A DNA stretch of 64,000 bases, taken from positions 992,001 to 1,056,000 of the forward strand of contig RSEE01000008.1 of assembly GCA_003971905.1 (NCBI GenBank), read 5' to 3'. This document shows positions 22,051 through 33,598 of the stretch, piece after piece. Origin of the DNA: Moniliella sp. 'wahieum' (Eukaryota > Basidiomycota > Moniliellomycetes > Moniliellales > Moniliellaceae). The notes beneath the pieces were generated by a model. The model was not told where the DNA came from. It saw nothing but the letters and a program-made list of their open reading frames with translations, and did not search any database. Position 1 is the first letter of the stretch; every line of letters begins with the position of its first letter. The translations under genes were made by a program, and so were the position numbers.

Positions 22051-23853
22051 TTACCTCCTCCTCGGTTGGGAGGCAAGGGTATATTTCTGCTCGCCCCACA
22101 CCATGACCCCGAACCCGCCCAGAATGAGTGCGCACCCCACCAAGCCCAACAAGGTAGGACGGTTACCCAATAGACCGTCTGCCAACTCCACCAGGACGGT
22201 GGTGAGAAGACAGGAGACGGCAGCAAGTACCGGTCCCCAAAGACCCAGTAAGATTGCTGCCAAGGCAAACTTAGGTTAGCTGTGGCAGACTGGGCGCCGA
22301 CCAGGCCAGCCAATGGAAACGAAACAGAGAGTCACGTACAGAAACAAGCATTGAATATGATCCCAAACCCTGCCACCGCGGCCAGGCTGACGTACACCAT
22401 GGGATTGGGCGGCAACTCAAACGGTTCCCAACCCACAACATGAGCAACGACCACCATTGTCCACAGCAACGCAGCGGTACACACCCCGATTAGCGACGTG
22501 ACCAGACTGGCGTGCAAGCCAAAGGGAAGCGTAGGAGGGCGAGGGTCCCACCGTGCCCCTTCAATCGTAAGGAAAGGAGAGACGGACAAGCGGCGTCTTG
22601 CGCACCGGCAGACAACCCCGTTGCTTCCGCGTCGAGGGTGCCGTCCGGTCGAAGTACATCCAATGCCCGTCCGCCTGCACTACTCTCGGCATCCGATTCA
22701 AACGGCAGCCACGTTCGGCCGGAATCCAAGGTGGTTTGGGGGGAAAGTGTTTCAACTCGTGGTCCCCCTGCAGGGTGCTCTGGTCCACGTCACTTCCCAC
22801 CTCGGGTTCGGCCTCAGCGTCGGTGTCGGTGTCGGTGTCAGTGTCGGTGTAGATCTGGGAACCGCGCCTGCTCTCCGTCGTATCCACATCCGACCGCCGC
22901 GGCGCAACCGGCTCCGCAGGTGGCAACATATTCTCACCTGGTAGCGTTCCCAGCAACTTGAACAGCACCTCGTACAAGCCCATGCTGATCGCGCCGAGCA
23001 AGGCAAGAAGATCGCCGACCAGGGCATGGGGGTACGTCGTATCCTCCGACTCGGTGCCGCTGTACGTGGTCACAGTAACGCCCAGCACGGCAACGGCGGT
23101 GGCAATCACCTTGAACGCTCGCCATTTGTCGCCCAAGATCCACACACTAAACACCAAAGCGGCCAGGGCATTGGTGTTATAAATCGCGCTAATGTCACTC
23201 ATGCGCGTGTAGGGGACCGCAGCGTACCAGCTCATAGCAGCCACGCCGACCGATGGTCAAGATCACGCTGCAAGTCAAAGTGCGGAAGAGGACGTGGGCG
23301 GTAGAGAGGGCCGGAGGAGGCGCCGCCCACATTTCCTTCACCACCTCGGTTGCTGCGTCCACGTCGGCCTCGGCCGCGGTGGCCGAGGCGTGGTGGCGCG
23401 GACTGGCAAGAACAGGGAGAGCGCGAGCATGCCATTGGATCGCCTGCCACAGCAGCGGGAGGTAATGGGCGCGGATGGACTGGCCCGTGCGCAATCGCAG
23501 GCCGCACAGATGAAGGGGGAGGATCAGGGCAAACGAGCTGTGGCCCAGATAGAGCGACAGAACGGGCTTGCGGTAGCCCAGGCCAGCTTGGACCCAGGCG
23601 GCCGATTCCGTCTGGGCCGTGTAGGCAAACAAGCTCAGGACAAAGGCACCCACCGCCGGCTGGCTTCCAGGCAGCGCGTCCAGGGCTGCGCCCGCCCGCC
23701 GCACAGCGCCGGCGCCGGGCACACGCTCCCACCAGGCGGGCCCAGGCTCGGCACGGGCGGCGGCGGGCGCAGGAGGGGCGTTTGGTGCTCGTACTCGTGC
23801 TCGTGCTCGGCAGCACGGGACGGAGGCGGAGATGCACTGGAGGGCTCCCGCAT
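22051..23853 (-). CDS. Drug/metabolite transporter superfamily protein (SLC35F/YML018C-like)
   Basis: The protein is a multi-pass membrane transporter of the EamA/SLC35F type, substrate unknown. The likely start is the ATG at 23853 (MREPSSASPPPSR). The first helix reads VGAFVLSLFAYTAQ and is followed by YRKPVLSLYLGHSSFALILPLHL. The central part carries a segment characteristic of the YML018C/SLC35F5 group (YTRMSDISAIYNTNALAALV) and then GDLLALLGAISMGLYEVLF. A cytosolic loop of about 90 residues contains a Thr-Asp repeat encoded by a 6-bp microsatellite. The last helices are encoded in exons at about 22589-22340 and 22263-22051 (LVGCALILGGFGVMVW). One base appears to be missing near 23245-23258 (join between LTIG and VAAMSWYAA). 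Yeast relatives are vacuolar or of unknown role. Confidence 0.72.
22818..22855. repeat. (GTCGGT)n hexanucleotide microsatellite in coding sequence
   Basis: About six hexamer units, one carrying a variant base, encode an alternating Thr-Asp stretch in a cytosolic loop of the transporter on the minus strand. Confidence 0.75.
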
Positions 23854-24650
23854 CGGTGGGGGCGGTCACCAAGTCGGTCAGGCACGCGTCGGGGCATTCC
23901 AACCCCCGCCAGACACCGACCCCGCGAGCGACAGACGGGGTGGTGGCGGCGGGGCGGGGCGGGGCACCGCTTACCACATATCACGTGCCACCCCACAGCA
24001 AGCCACCGCAAGGTTTGTGACGCATGTGACGTGTGACGTGGAGGTGATAGCTTGACGTAGACAGGCTATGTGCTGCGCTGGCACTGGGCCAGCGATCGGA
24101 CTGCGCGCCTGCGCTTTCCTTTCGTGCTCCGGTGTTCGCTTCGCCTGTTGTCTTCTCTCCGCGGCTGACACCGCTTCCACTCACTCGATACTTCGTCCAC
24201 CCTCCGTGCTCGCGATCAGCTACCCAGCTCGTTCAGTCACTAGGGGCCATCTCATTGCGGCTAGTTGGTCACGGCGCAACACACGCAGCTGGTACTCGAG
24301 CAGGCTGTGACGACTCAGTCCCGGAAGGTCTTAGGTGGATGCATGATGTTTGGTGCGGCGTTTTTTTGGGGCCACGAAGAATGGCCTCAGCCTCACACGC
24401 CACACCTGCTGATCCTACTGTGATTTGGTCGCCAATGCTGTGGCCGATGAAAGTGTCAACTATAAGATGGGAAAGCAGTCGAAGAAGAGGATGGTATACA
24501 CGCATTAAGAGTCGTGGGCCCAGAAGGGAAGCGCATCACACAGAACGTGAAACAGAGAGAGGAAGGAGGATAGATACGAGGGAGGACGACGTGGCAACGC
24601 GCACAAGAGGAGGGAAGCTGGTGGAGGGTAGAAAGGTAATAGGGGGGGGA
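23854..24650. other. Intergenic: transporter promoter and permease 3' flank
   Basis: This stretch separates the 5' end of the DMT transporter from the 3' end of the permease. No supported gene. Confidence 0.45.
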
Positions 24651-26410
24651 TTAGGCTACAACCGAATCTGAATGGGCCTCTTTTTCCTTGTCATCCTCTT
24701 CAATGTCGACGGGCGCGACAGTGGCAATGTGCTTGTCGGTAAAGTCATTGTAGGGATAAGGCAAGGGGTGGGCCTCGGGCCGTACGCCGGTCGCAATCTC
24801 CACAATCTCGGGGTGGATCGTGGTCGTCGGCCCAACAAAGTGCTTGCGCGCCTCAAAGATCCATGTCAACGCACAGAAGAGAGCGATGACTGCCTCGGCC
24901 ACAATGGTCCAGTTCATTTCGTTGCCCCCCGTAACCGGTACGGCGGTGGGGAAGAAGAAGAAGACAGTTGTGACCAAATTAAAGGCGACGGCAATGATGT
25001 TAATCACCGGCCCGGCCCGGCCTAGGTTCCAGCTGCGCTGTTGACCCGGCGGAACATAAGCATCCAGGATGCCGCGTCCACGGAGAAGGATGATCACGAC
25101 TGGAACCATATACGACATCTGGAAGTTGATCACGGACGAGTCGAGAATCGCTCCATACCCAGCGGGCGTGCCAAGGTAAATCAAACCAAAGACGGTGACC
25201 CAGAAACTGGTGAAGGTGATGGCCATGACAGGCGTGTGGAGCGTCTTGCTTTCGTACTGCCACCAGCGGTGGAAGAACAAGGCGCGGTCCATCGCGAGCG
25301 AGTGCACAACCCGCGATGCGGCAGTCAGAATTCCTGTCGCGGCAAAGCACATGGACAAAAGGGGGAACATGTTGAGGCAAATGGCACCGGCCTGGTTGCG
25401 CGTAGCTTGGTACAGGATCTCCAGGAGTGGACCTGCGCTCGAGGTAATCACCATGTTATAGTCGCTCAAGCAAAAGAGCAGAACGATGAGGAAGACAAGG
25501 CTCAGACTCGCGCCGAGCATAACGGCCATCACCATAACTACACAGAAACAGGACCAGTCAGCTTTGAGCATGAGTGAGACGAGGATGGATGGGAGTGCAT
25601 GAACGTACTTGCAGGAACGTACTTGGCCGGGTTGTTCACCTCCTCGGCAATGTGCAATACCCCGTCAATACCTATTATGAACAAAAAACGTTAGCGGAGG
25701 AAGCAGACGCGAGGGGGGGGGTATAGATGTACACACCAGTCAAGGAGAAGGCCGATTGAAGCAGACCGAGGATCCAGGCCACCCCGTCAGGCCAGCCAGT
25801 GTTGTTGACGAACGAGGCAAACACGAACTTGCCGGTCTGGAACTTTCCCGAAGAGCAAGCGAGGCAGACGATCGACATGACCGTCACACCTGAAATCATC
25901 CAGAGAAGCGAAGCGCGATTGACCGTGTCAAGCAACTTGATGCCAAACACGTTGATAGCCCAGGCAGCAATGGTGAGAGCAAGGTAGATGAGGAAGATGT
26001 GCCAGTTCTTTACCTCATAGGTGGGGTCGCGAAGGGCAATGATACCGGTAACAAACTGAGCAAAGATGGAGGAGGCAGAAGCTGTGACGGCAATCCAGCC
26101 TGCACCATTGATCCAGGCTGTAATGTAGGAGATGACGATGCGCCGCTTCGTGTACTGCACCCCCTGGGGTGCACACAAAAGATAGGCCCAGCTCGAGACG
26201 CCGGACCAAATCGGGAGCACTGCCAATCTCCGCCAGGGAGAGGGCCATGCACAGGATGCCACACCAGCTCGCCACCATGCCCCAGATAACTGCTTCAGGT
26301 CCACCCGAAGACAGGACAGTCGAGAGCGATCCCGATGCTGCGATGGGCGAATTCAGAATGGACAGACTGACGCCGACGGCGGCCATGGGCCCAAAGGACT
26401 TGCGTGGCAT
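24651..26410 (-). CDS. APC-family amino acid/GABA/choline permease
   Basis: A plasma-membrane or vacuolar permease of the fungal UGA4/HNM1 type (amino acid-choline transporters). The ATG at 26410 gives MPRKSFGPMAAVGVSLSIL, followed by GGPEAVIWGMVASW and SLAEIGSA, which match the first helices of the family. Later landmarks are ITAWINGAGWIAV, SVVCLA-like helices and a short exon with DGVLHIAEEVNNP, the family consensus before the helix with SSAGPLLEILYQATRN. The stop is at 24651-24653. Short introns lie near 25660-25740 and 25540-25610. One base is missing near 26212-26222. The cytosolic N-terminus is about 40-50 residues shorter than usual, so an upstream exon may be missed, but a TATA box on the same strand about 130 bp upstream supports this start. 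Confidence 0.82.
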
Positions 26411-26539
26411 GTTGGCAGATAGGGGGAGAGGGGGGGGGGGGGCGATGTGATTGGTGGTGCTGCCGGAAGGGTTAGCAACAGCAGGAAAGAAAATGAGAAC
26501 GTCCTCCTGTTGGGAGCGGGCAGAAGGGTGCTGTGGGGC

Positions 26540-26546
26540 TTTATAC
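26540..26546 (-). promoter_or_regulatory. TATA box of the permease gene
   Basis: TATAAAG on the minus strand, about 130 bp upstream of the permease ATG at 26410, well placed for a fungal core promoter. Confidence 0.45.
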
Positions 26547-27100
26547 AGATGCCAATGCACGGATGCGGGTGCTGGGCGGGTCGACTTCCATCCAACTCCA
26601 CCTCTGGCCGGCGGGAGGGGCAGGCGGGGAGTGTGAGGGCTGCGTAATTGCGCATGTCGTGCCCCTTAGTCTGGAGCGGCGGGCCCCGTGCCAAGAGAGG
26701 CTGGGGTGGCGCATTGGCCCGCAGGACGCTATCTGTGGCAGGCAGCGCTGGGCCAGCGGACGTGCGGCTGGCAATGCGCCGAGCGAGAGTGGCTGAATCG
26801 ACGCGGTAGCTTTGCGGGAGGTCCTGGCCACAGTGTTGCACTGCCCCCCCAGGGCGAAGGCGAAGCCCACGTATGTACCGTCCGAGGCTGCGGCGCTGAG
26901 GCACTGGGGGGGTGACGCATCTGGCCCGTGAGGTGTGGCGTAGGACACTGCGGTCCCAGCCGACCCGCCTACCCCAGCCTTCACACCCACACTTGGGTTC
27001 CTGACGGCACAGAGTGGAGCACACTGGCTTGGACCCGCCCACACAGGCTGGGTGCGATTAGTTGTCCTTCGACGGTGTGCCTGGCGTGCCAGAATTCAAT

Positions 27101-27163
27101 ATTCAGCGCGCTTTGGCGCTTCAAGCTTCAGCGCCTTCAAAGCTTCAGCGCTCTGCTTCAGCC
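27101..27163. repeat. TTCAGCGC/GCGCTTCA repetition
   Basis: Several copies of CTTCA(A)GCGC and its near inverse follow one another within about 60 bp. A related sequence composition is found at 44167-44310. Confidence 0.55.
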
Positions 27164-28317
27164 CCAAGTCTCACGCCCGCCTCCTCCTTCTGGCCCTGTT
27201 GATATCTCGATAATCGATAGTCGCTCATCGCTAATCGACCATTCCACGACAAAGGCGCACGAGCGCCGCTGCCCCTAGCCGACTCTCGGCGCTCTCGGCC
27301 GCGACGCTCAGCCACTGCAACTCAGTTACTCCGGACGCTAGTGCACTCAGTACGCACTACACTCTTCAGTTCGTGCTCCCGTGTTTTAGACAACTGGTGT
27401 ACACGGCGCGCCTCGAGGCCACTGTCGGCTCTCCACCCTCCATTCCCCCCACCCCCACCCCCACCCTCCACCGCTCTCGGATCTCGACGGGCTCAGCCTG
27501 AGCGCTGACACTCACCCAAACCAAGTCAGGCACATCACGCCGTCAAAATCTTCGAGCTTCAATCTTCAATCTTTTTCAATGCCTCGGGCCCTCACGTCCT
27601 CGGGACTGAGTTACTAGTTGCTAGTTACTGGGGGGGTCCCCCCTTCGCGTCTCTGATGCATGACAGATCTGCATCATCCTGAGGCCTGATGCACCTGAGG
27701 CCTGGGCCTGATGCTTGTTGAGGTCCGAGACACCCTGATCCCCTGACTCAGGTCGCTTGAAGCTCGCCTACTGAGGGCGTGAGGCCTGGGGCCCTGAGGA
27801 CCGGATGGCATGACTGGCGAGGGCGGGAACAATCTGAGACCCCTTCTGGTCATTGAATATGGACTCCAGCGGAGAGATGGGAGACACGGGCGGGTGTGAA
27901 AAATTGAAACATGGGTCATGGCGGGATTGGAAAATGGGTAGATGGGCTGGATAAGCGGAGTGGGGCTGAAGAGGCCGGTGGCAGAAACCCGACGCTTGTG
28001 GCGACAGGCATTTGGGGCTGCAACCCACGCCTCACCGTCTGGCCTCTTACTCCATAACCGCCCCTTCGCTTCGGCCATGCCCCTGCGCATGGGACGCATG
28101 ACTGTTATCCGTCACCTGGCTCGTTCGCCGGCAAAAGAAGCTTCGCATCATATCAAAGCGCCGCCCATGGCCCCATCTCAGATCTCACGTCTCGAGAGGT
28201 TCCGGCTGATGGGTCCGGGATGCGCACCACCCTGTGGCCTGGCTACTGATGACTGACGACTGCCACCAAACCTATACTCATCCTCATCGCGCAATGCATG
28301 TCCATTTGGTTCTCGCA

Positions 28318-30430
28318 TCAATCACTGTCACTGTCCGAAGAGTCGTCGCTCTTGCCCCCTCCTCCGACAGCAGCCACGGCAGGTGCTTTCTTCTTGGCGC
28401 GCTTGTCCCACAGGTGCATGGCACCGTTCGTTGCAATCCTCTGGGCCACGTCTTTGCTCAGCGCGTTGGCGCTCAGTTTGGGGGACTTCCAGCTGATCCT
28501 CAAGTCCATGTGCGGCTTGTGGTGTGGTGGACTTCGCATAGCGTATTCGTTCAATACCAGCCGCTTCCCGTTCTTGGCTTTAAAATGAGACGCCGCCGGG
28601 ATGAAGTACTCAATCGCCTCGTTCTCCCCCGAGATCGGGTCCTTCTCGTAGTTGTGCACCAGTACTTTCTGGCCGTCCTGCTCTATCATGCACTTCTTGG
28701 TGCAGGCGTGCTGGAGAGGCGCCTCGCTGCCAACATCCTGTGGTGAATGTCCCAGTGTCAGTACTTGATGAGCAATCGTCACGCAGCCGGAGGATTCAGC
28801 ACTCATCGGTGCTCACCGTCAATAGGGCAAACTCTTCAGGAGCATCACCATCATCGAGTTCGCGGACAATGCGGCAGCCTGAGCGATGCGTGCTACCCGT
28901 GATGATGTACGGCCTGTACCCGACCCAGGCAGCCTTCTCATCCAACGGATCGCGCCCAATCCGGAGGATTTTGCCAATAACAAAGTCGGCGGACGCGCTG
29001 TACTCGGCCGACTTCTGGCCGATCGTCACGTTCATCCCCACACGGATCATCTCCCCTGTAGCGATAACAGCCGCCTTGCCCACCAGGTACTGCGCCCGCA
29101 CCTTGACACGGTCCGCCAACTGGAAACGACCCAGCTCCTCGTCGGTGAGGTTGTTGCAACCCACCGAGGATTGGTTCTTGGCTGGGGCCAGCACCACTCG
29201 TGGAATCGCCATGCCATCAGAGTTGTAGTCGGGCTCTTCCTTCCCTTGCTCCAGCACCCCGGGAGGAGCCCCAGGCCGATCCACCACCGAGCCGTCACTA
29301 GACACATCGTACCCCGGTGAAGAGTGGTGCAGAATCTTCTCTGCGACCATAACGTTGTACAAGGTGTCACGCGGGAGGTTCTGGAAGTTGCAATGGGCAA
29401 CGGACGCACGGATGTGCTTCACGCGACCCTCGAATCTGGCAGAGTCCGTGTTCTGGAGAGGGCCGAACAATTTGAGCGCATCAGACGTATGCGCCAGGAG
29501 GAGATGGAGCTTCGGTCGTCGCGACCATGGCGCTGTCGGGGCCGAGTCTCGAAAGGCGTTCGATCAGTCGGTATGCAGTCTGGGTCGCCCGGTACTATTC
29601 CAGCCATAACAGGCATGTCAGCGTCTAAACCCGTATATCAACCAAGGCTGTGGGACGTACCATGAACTGCGCCCTGGCCTGCCCGGCAGCCGGGTACCAT
29701 GTCCTGGAAAGCAAACCATGCAGGTCGGCTGCCGCGACGATAGCGTCATAAAGCGGAACCGGAAACGTGAACTCCTTCTCATCGTTGGCCTCTTTTTTCC
29801 GGTCTCGAGGATGGGGAGTGCCGCGAATGGGAGAGCCACAAGCATAGAGCGCACATCCTTCCCAACCCCAGTCTTTAGGTTAGCCAACAAACCCCTAGCT
29901 CGGATATTGGTGCCCTCTGCGCCAGGGATGCCCTCCGTGTTGAGATCGCTGATGAATATCAGTCTCTTGGTTGCGGATTTGCTCGACACGCTCATTCGGG
30001 GCGCCGAGCGGGTTGTCATGCGCCCACGGGCGGCAAAGGACACGCCCGTGGGCTCTTGAGGGTGGTCCATAGGAAACACTGGGCTACGTCTGGCATAAGT
30101 CGTCCTCGGCCATGGTAGTGTCTACAGGCGAGGAGGCACGGGAAGCACAGGGGAAGGCGAGCATGCGTCAGGTGGCTGGGGCATGCTCGCATCTTCGGCC
30201 ACCTCGTCAATGGCGTGATTGGCCCCCATCCTCGCACCCAGCACCACGTTTTGGCTGTACCTGCGCACCTTCGTGTGCTTGAGTGCATGAAACCGGACAT
30301 CGGTCGAACTGGGCAAGCAGGGAACTGGTACAGCAACCTCTCGTCCTGCTTCATCGTGAACCAGGCCGCGGGAAAAGGTACAGCAGATGCGTCTGTCCTA
30401 TTGTGCACGCGTGCGGCTCGTTCCATCGGT
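28318..30430 (-). pseudogene. C-terminal remnant of a Plavaka/KDZ-like DNA transposon protein
   Basis: Read on the minus strand, short exons give FTFPVPLYDAIVAAADLHGL, then a block with LHLLLAHTSDALKLFGPLQ and SARFEGRVKHIRASVAHCNFQ. This resembles the region of basidiomycete Plavaka/KDZ proteins with the H-x-L...FGP...E.FE...R..S...N layout. Next comes a segment of about 220 residues (29470-28796) with KVRAQYLVGKAAVIATGE and ADFVIGKILRIG, and a last exon with C-T-K-K-C and a highly acidic DDSSDSDSD tail ending at 28318. The transposase core upstream is not found, so the element appears 5'-truncated. The frame is broken in places. Assignment rests on recalled family layout, not a search. Confidence 0.5.
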
Positions 30431-31028
30431 CGGCATTTTGGTGAGCCGACGTCGAAACATGGCGGTGGCGACTTGGTAAAACTATGGGCGAGATGGGTTG
30501 TACATATGATATGGATTGCTGGGTGCTTTTTTTGTCACAGGTCCGGCAGACGATCGCGGCCCTCTCTAACCTTAACCCTTGTCCCCTCTAACATTAAAAC
30601 TTGCCCCCTCTCCCAGAGACGCACGCTCTCCCGCTTCGTTGATGCTCTTCCAAGGCGTATTACATTCGTGATCCCCTATCTGAAGATGAGAGTGGAGCAG
30701 TCCAGATGGCCACCCTGATGGGTGATGCGGTAGCACTATAGTGTTGGCAGTGTGATGGTCGAATACGCCAGCCAACGACACGCCTAATGCAAGGGAGCAT
30801 GAAAGAGCACAGAGGCTATATACCTTAGGGCTGCGGAGATCATGGACAAAGCCAACACAAAAGCTAAATGGAATGGTTACAACACCGGAGCTCCTTCACC
30901 TCGATCAGGGACGATAGCCCCTGGTCGAAACACACAGACCATACTGATGCGGTTCGTCTCACCGTATATCGCAAGCACTTTGGTGCATCTTGCGTGAACG
31001 TTGAACATAACAAGTCACAAGGCGACCA

Positions 31029-31068
31029 CCGGGCCTACGGCCCGGGCAGCTGGGGCTTCGCCCCAGCT
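31029..31068. repeat. Two adjacent perfect hairpins, copy 1 of a dispersed element
   Basis: Hairpin 1 (31029-31045) is CCGGGCC-TAC-GGCCCGG. Hairpin 2 (31048-31068) has 8-bp arms AGCTGGGG/CCCCAGCT around CTTCG, which would be a C(UUCG)G tetraloop in RNA. A diverged version with the same order is at 39405-39450. Confidence 0.7.
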
Positions 31069-32754
31069 TGTAAAAAGTCATGTGGTGCCCATTCACTTGA
31101 AGCTTGACGTAACACTTGATGTAACACCATAGGTCACTAGTCACTAGTAAAGCTCAAGTGAGGATAATCGTGACCTGTATAGCGATTCACCCGGTTATGG
31201 AGACCGCAATGGATGCTGAAGCGTTTGGGACAGTAGCGTAGGCGATCGATTGCGGGCGAGAGATAGGCGTTGGTGGTAGGAAGCAGGACGAGGGCTACTG
31301 GACAAGGCTACTAGTCGTTGACTTACGCGCGCATCAGCAATCTTCGGGGAGCCCTTGGAGTCTCGGGGCTAGAGAGGCCGCAAGTGCGCCGCGTTCGATG
31401 AAGCCAGTCACCGTCGAAACAGACAACTAGTACCACAGCAAGTCGCAAATAGGCAAAGTCAAAATGGCGCTCTTGATTGAGATGATTAGACCCTCGAACA
31501 CTGCTGCAGGGGGCCGCTAGTGTTGAGGCGTTAGACATATATACTATAGCTTACCTAGGCCCCTGGCGTGGCCCAGATTGGCCTGTGCGCACAGATTGGC
31601 TGCGCCACACGCGCGCCTCCTTTTAACCTCCTGCTCCTCTGTGGTTGCATCCTGTCTCTTCACCACCGCCCCTCTCATTGCGCCCGTAGCAACCAGTATC
31701 CCATCTCTGCAGCCAACACATCGCAGAGTGCTCTGTGCCACGGCGCAAAAGCACCATCTTCTTCCCCTGGCCATCAATATCACCATCGTTGCTGCTTGCA
31801 CCTCTCCCGCCACACTCCGTCCTCCTCGCCTCGTCAGTATCGCTGTTGGACGCCCCCTCTGCCTCTCGCCCCGTCCCCCTCTCACTGTCTGCATTGCTTT
31901 TGTCGTACGTGTTCTTTTGCCCGCCAGAGCTCTGTTGCTGACCCCGCCTACACAGACTCCCCCTCGCGGGTCATCTTGCCCTCGTTTCACCTCTGGTCCG
32001 CAGTGTCATCGTACGTGCCCGCTTCCTCCGCATTCCCCTCACTTCTGCTGACCTTGTGGGTCGCATGCGTGACGTGCATGCACCGTTTCGCTCGCCTTCG
32101 GCCCACCCTTGTCCGTCTTCTCACTTTTTGACTCGACTGTGGTTCTCTCGCTTGGCTGGTCTGCCTTTTGCTATCGTACGTCCCCCGTACTTCGCGCTTG
32201 AAGTTATATCCTGCCCACTGACACTGTCTGCCCAGCTGCTGCATGCACGGAATCCCACCGGTTGGTTCATCTCGCCTTGCTCGCCTCAACTCACCTGACC
32301 TGTTTCGCGGTCGTAAGTCCCTGTTATATGCCAACGCTGTTCCTAACCTTGTTCGCCCTATCAGTGTACATTCCGACTTCATCCCGCTTGCCCTCGCTAC
32401 TGGCCGTCTTCATCGCCTGACCCGTGAGTCCGTCGCACATTTTCTGTGTCTCTCGCTAACCCTATGCTGCTGCTGACTTGGCCAGCGTCTCCCTAGTGCA
32501 CACTCCCCTCACACTAACCTGCCACTTTTTGAACCGCTCGCTGCTCTACTACGTTGTGGTGCTTCCGTCTGACGTCACACCTAACAGTGGTTGCCGTGTC
32601 ATCGCTTCCCAGCGATCTTCGAATGCATTCTATACCTAAAAAATACCTACCCTGCCTATAAATCTAGTAGTTCTGGATCGATGCCAGCCCCATCCAACCA
32701 GCCGGTTAGAAAGCCTACAAGCACGCATCCAATCAACAGCTAAGCGTTTGGGCG

Positions 32755-32910
32755 CATTTGGGCTAAGCGCTTGAGCGCATGTGGCCAAAGCCATTGAACG
32801 CATGTGGCCAAAGCGCTTGATCTCATGTGGTCAAAGCGCTTGATCTCATGTGGCCAAAGCGCTTGATCTCTTGGGCCAAAGCGCTTAACCTCATGTGGCC
32901 AAAGTGCCAA
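32755..32910. repeat. 23-bp tandem repeat (about 7 units)
   Basis: Units begin at 32755, 32778, 32801, 32824, 32847, 32870 and 32892. Three central units differ by one base or none (CATGTGGCCAAAGCGCTTGA core), and the outer ones are diverged. Each unit centres on the palindrome AAGCGCTT. The last full unit is 22 bp and the final copy is partial. Confidence 0.9.
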
Positions 32911-33598
32911 GGTAATATTCGTAAAAATTTACTCATTTTTGGGTGATGTGGTCATCTAAGCAAAATATTAATTTTTCACCAGCGCCCGTGTCGTTTGCGT
33001 CAAGCCGTGCCCGTCTTTCCCACATCAGCGGGCAAAAAGGAGCAGAAAAAGATGGCCACCCAGTGATGACCTAGTCGAAAATGGAAGCCAGAATGTGGGG
33101 CAGAGAAGTAGTTATCTTTTTTCGTACTTCGCCTCATTTTTTGAAGAATTAAGTGGCAGGTATCACTTCCCCTGTTCATAGCAACTGCCCGCCACAGCGA
33201 CGACATGTGGCTACTCCCCCGTTCTAATAAGACGTGGAGAGTATCGCAGTGAGCAATATTTAGTACCTGTGTTGCAACAGAAAGCAGCTCCTTCTTTTCG
33301 ACCCAAACATGGCTCATTTGCTGGGTGGGCCCAAGAAGATGAGGCCCGGCAAGCAATACCATAAGATTGAGACTGTTCTTCATGCGTTTCAACAGCTGGT
33401 GAAGACGTTGTGCACCCTGCTCCACCCTCTTCCCTCTACTCTCCCGCCGCACATTTTCAACTGCTTACTCGAGTTACCCTTCAACTACCTAGTGCACCGT
33501 AGAACCTGTCCATATCAAACACCACCGTCCCTCCGCCCTCTTCTATAACGAAAACAGCGTAAGATGCTTTTTAGACCTGCCTTGCTTCGACAGCGGCA

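Larger units (their letters stand above)
26411..28317. other. Gene-poor region
   Basis: Apart from the permease promoter, nothing coding is supported. A repeat-rich patch at 27101-27163 and a CCTGAGGCCTGATGC-type repetition near 27680-27720 suggest decayed repetitive DNA. Confidence 0.45.
30431..33598. other. Gene-poor, repeat-bearing region
   Basis: About 3.2 kb between the transposon remnant and cyclin C. It holds two adjacent hairpins (31029-31068), pyrimidine-rich DNA with several CGTACGT-type donor-like sites (31914, 32006, 32171), and a 23-bp tandem repeat (32755-32910). AT content rises after 32640. No protein-coding gene is supported; a spliced non-coding transcript in 31560-32480 is possible but unproven. 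Confidence 0.45.

Noticed and set aside
30868-31107. Small open frame over the paired hairpins
   Set aside because: The translation has no conserved features and the dominant signal is the inverted repeats.
31568-32131. Plus-strand frames of 150-190 codons
   Set aside because: Three frames overlap with low-complexity Ser/Pro/Leu translations and none shows a domain or consistent codon pattern.
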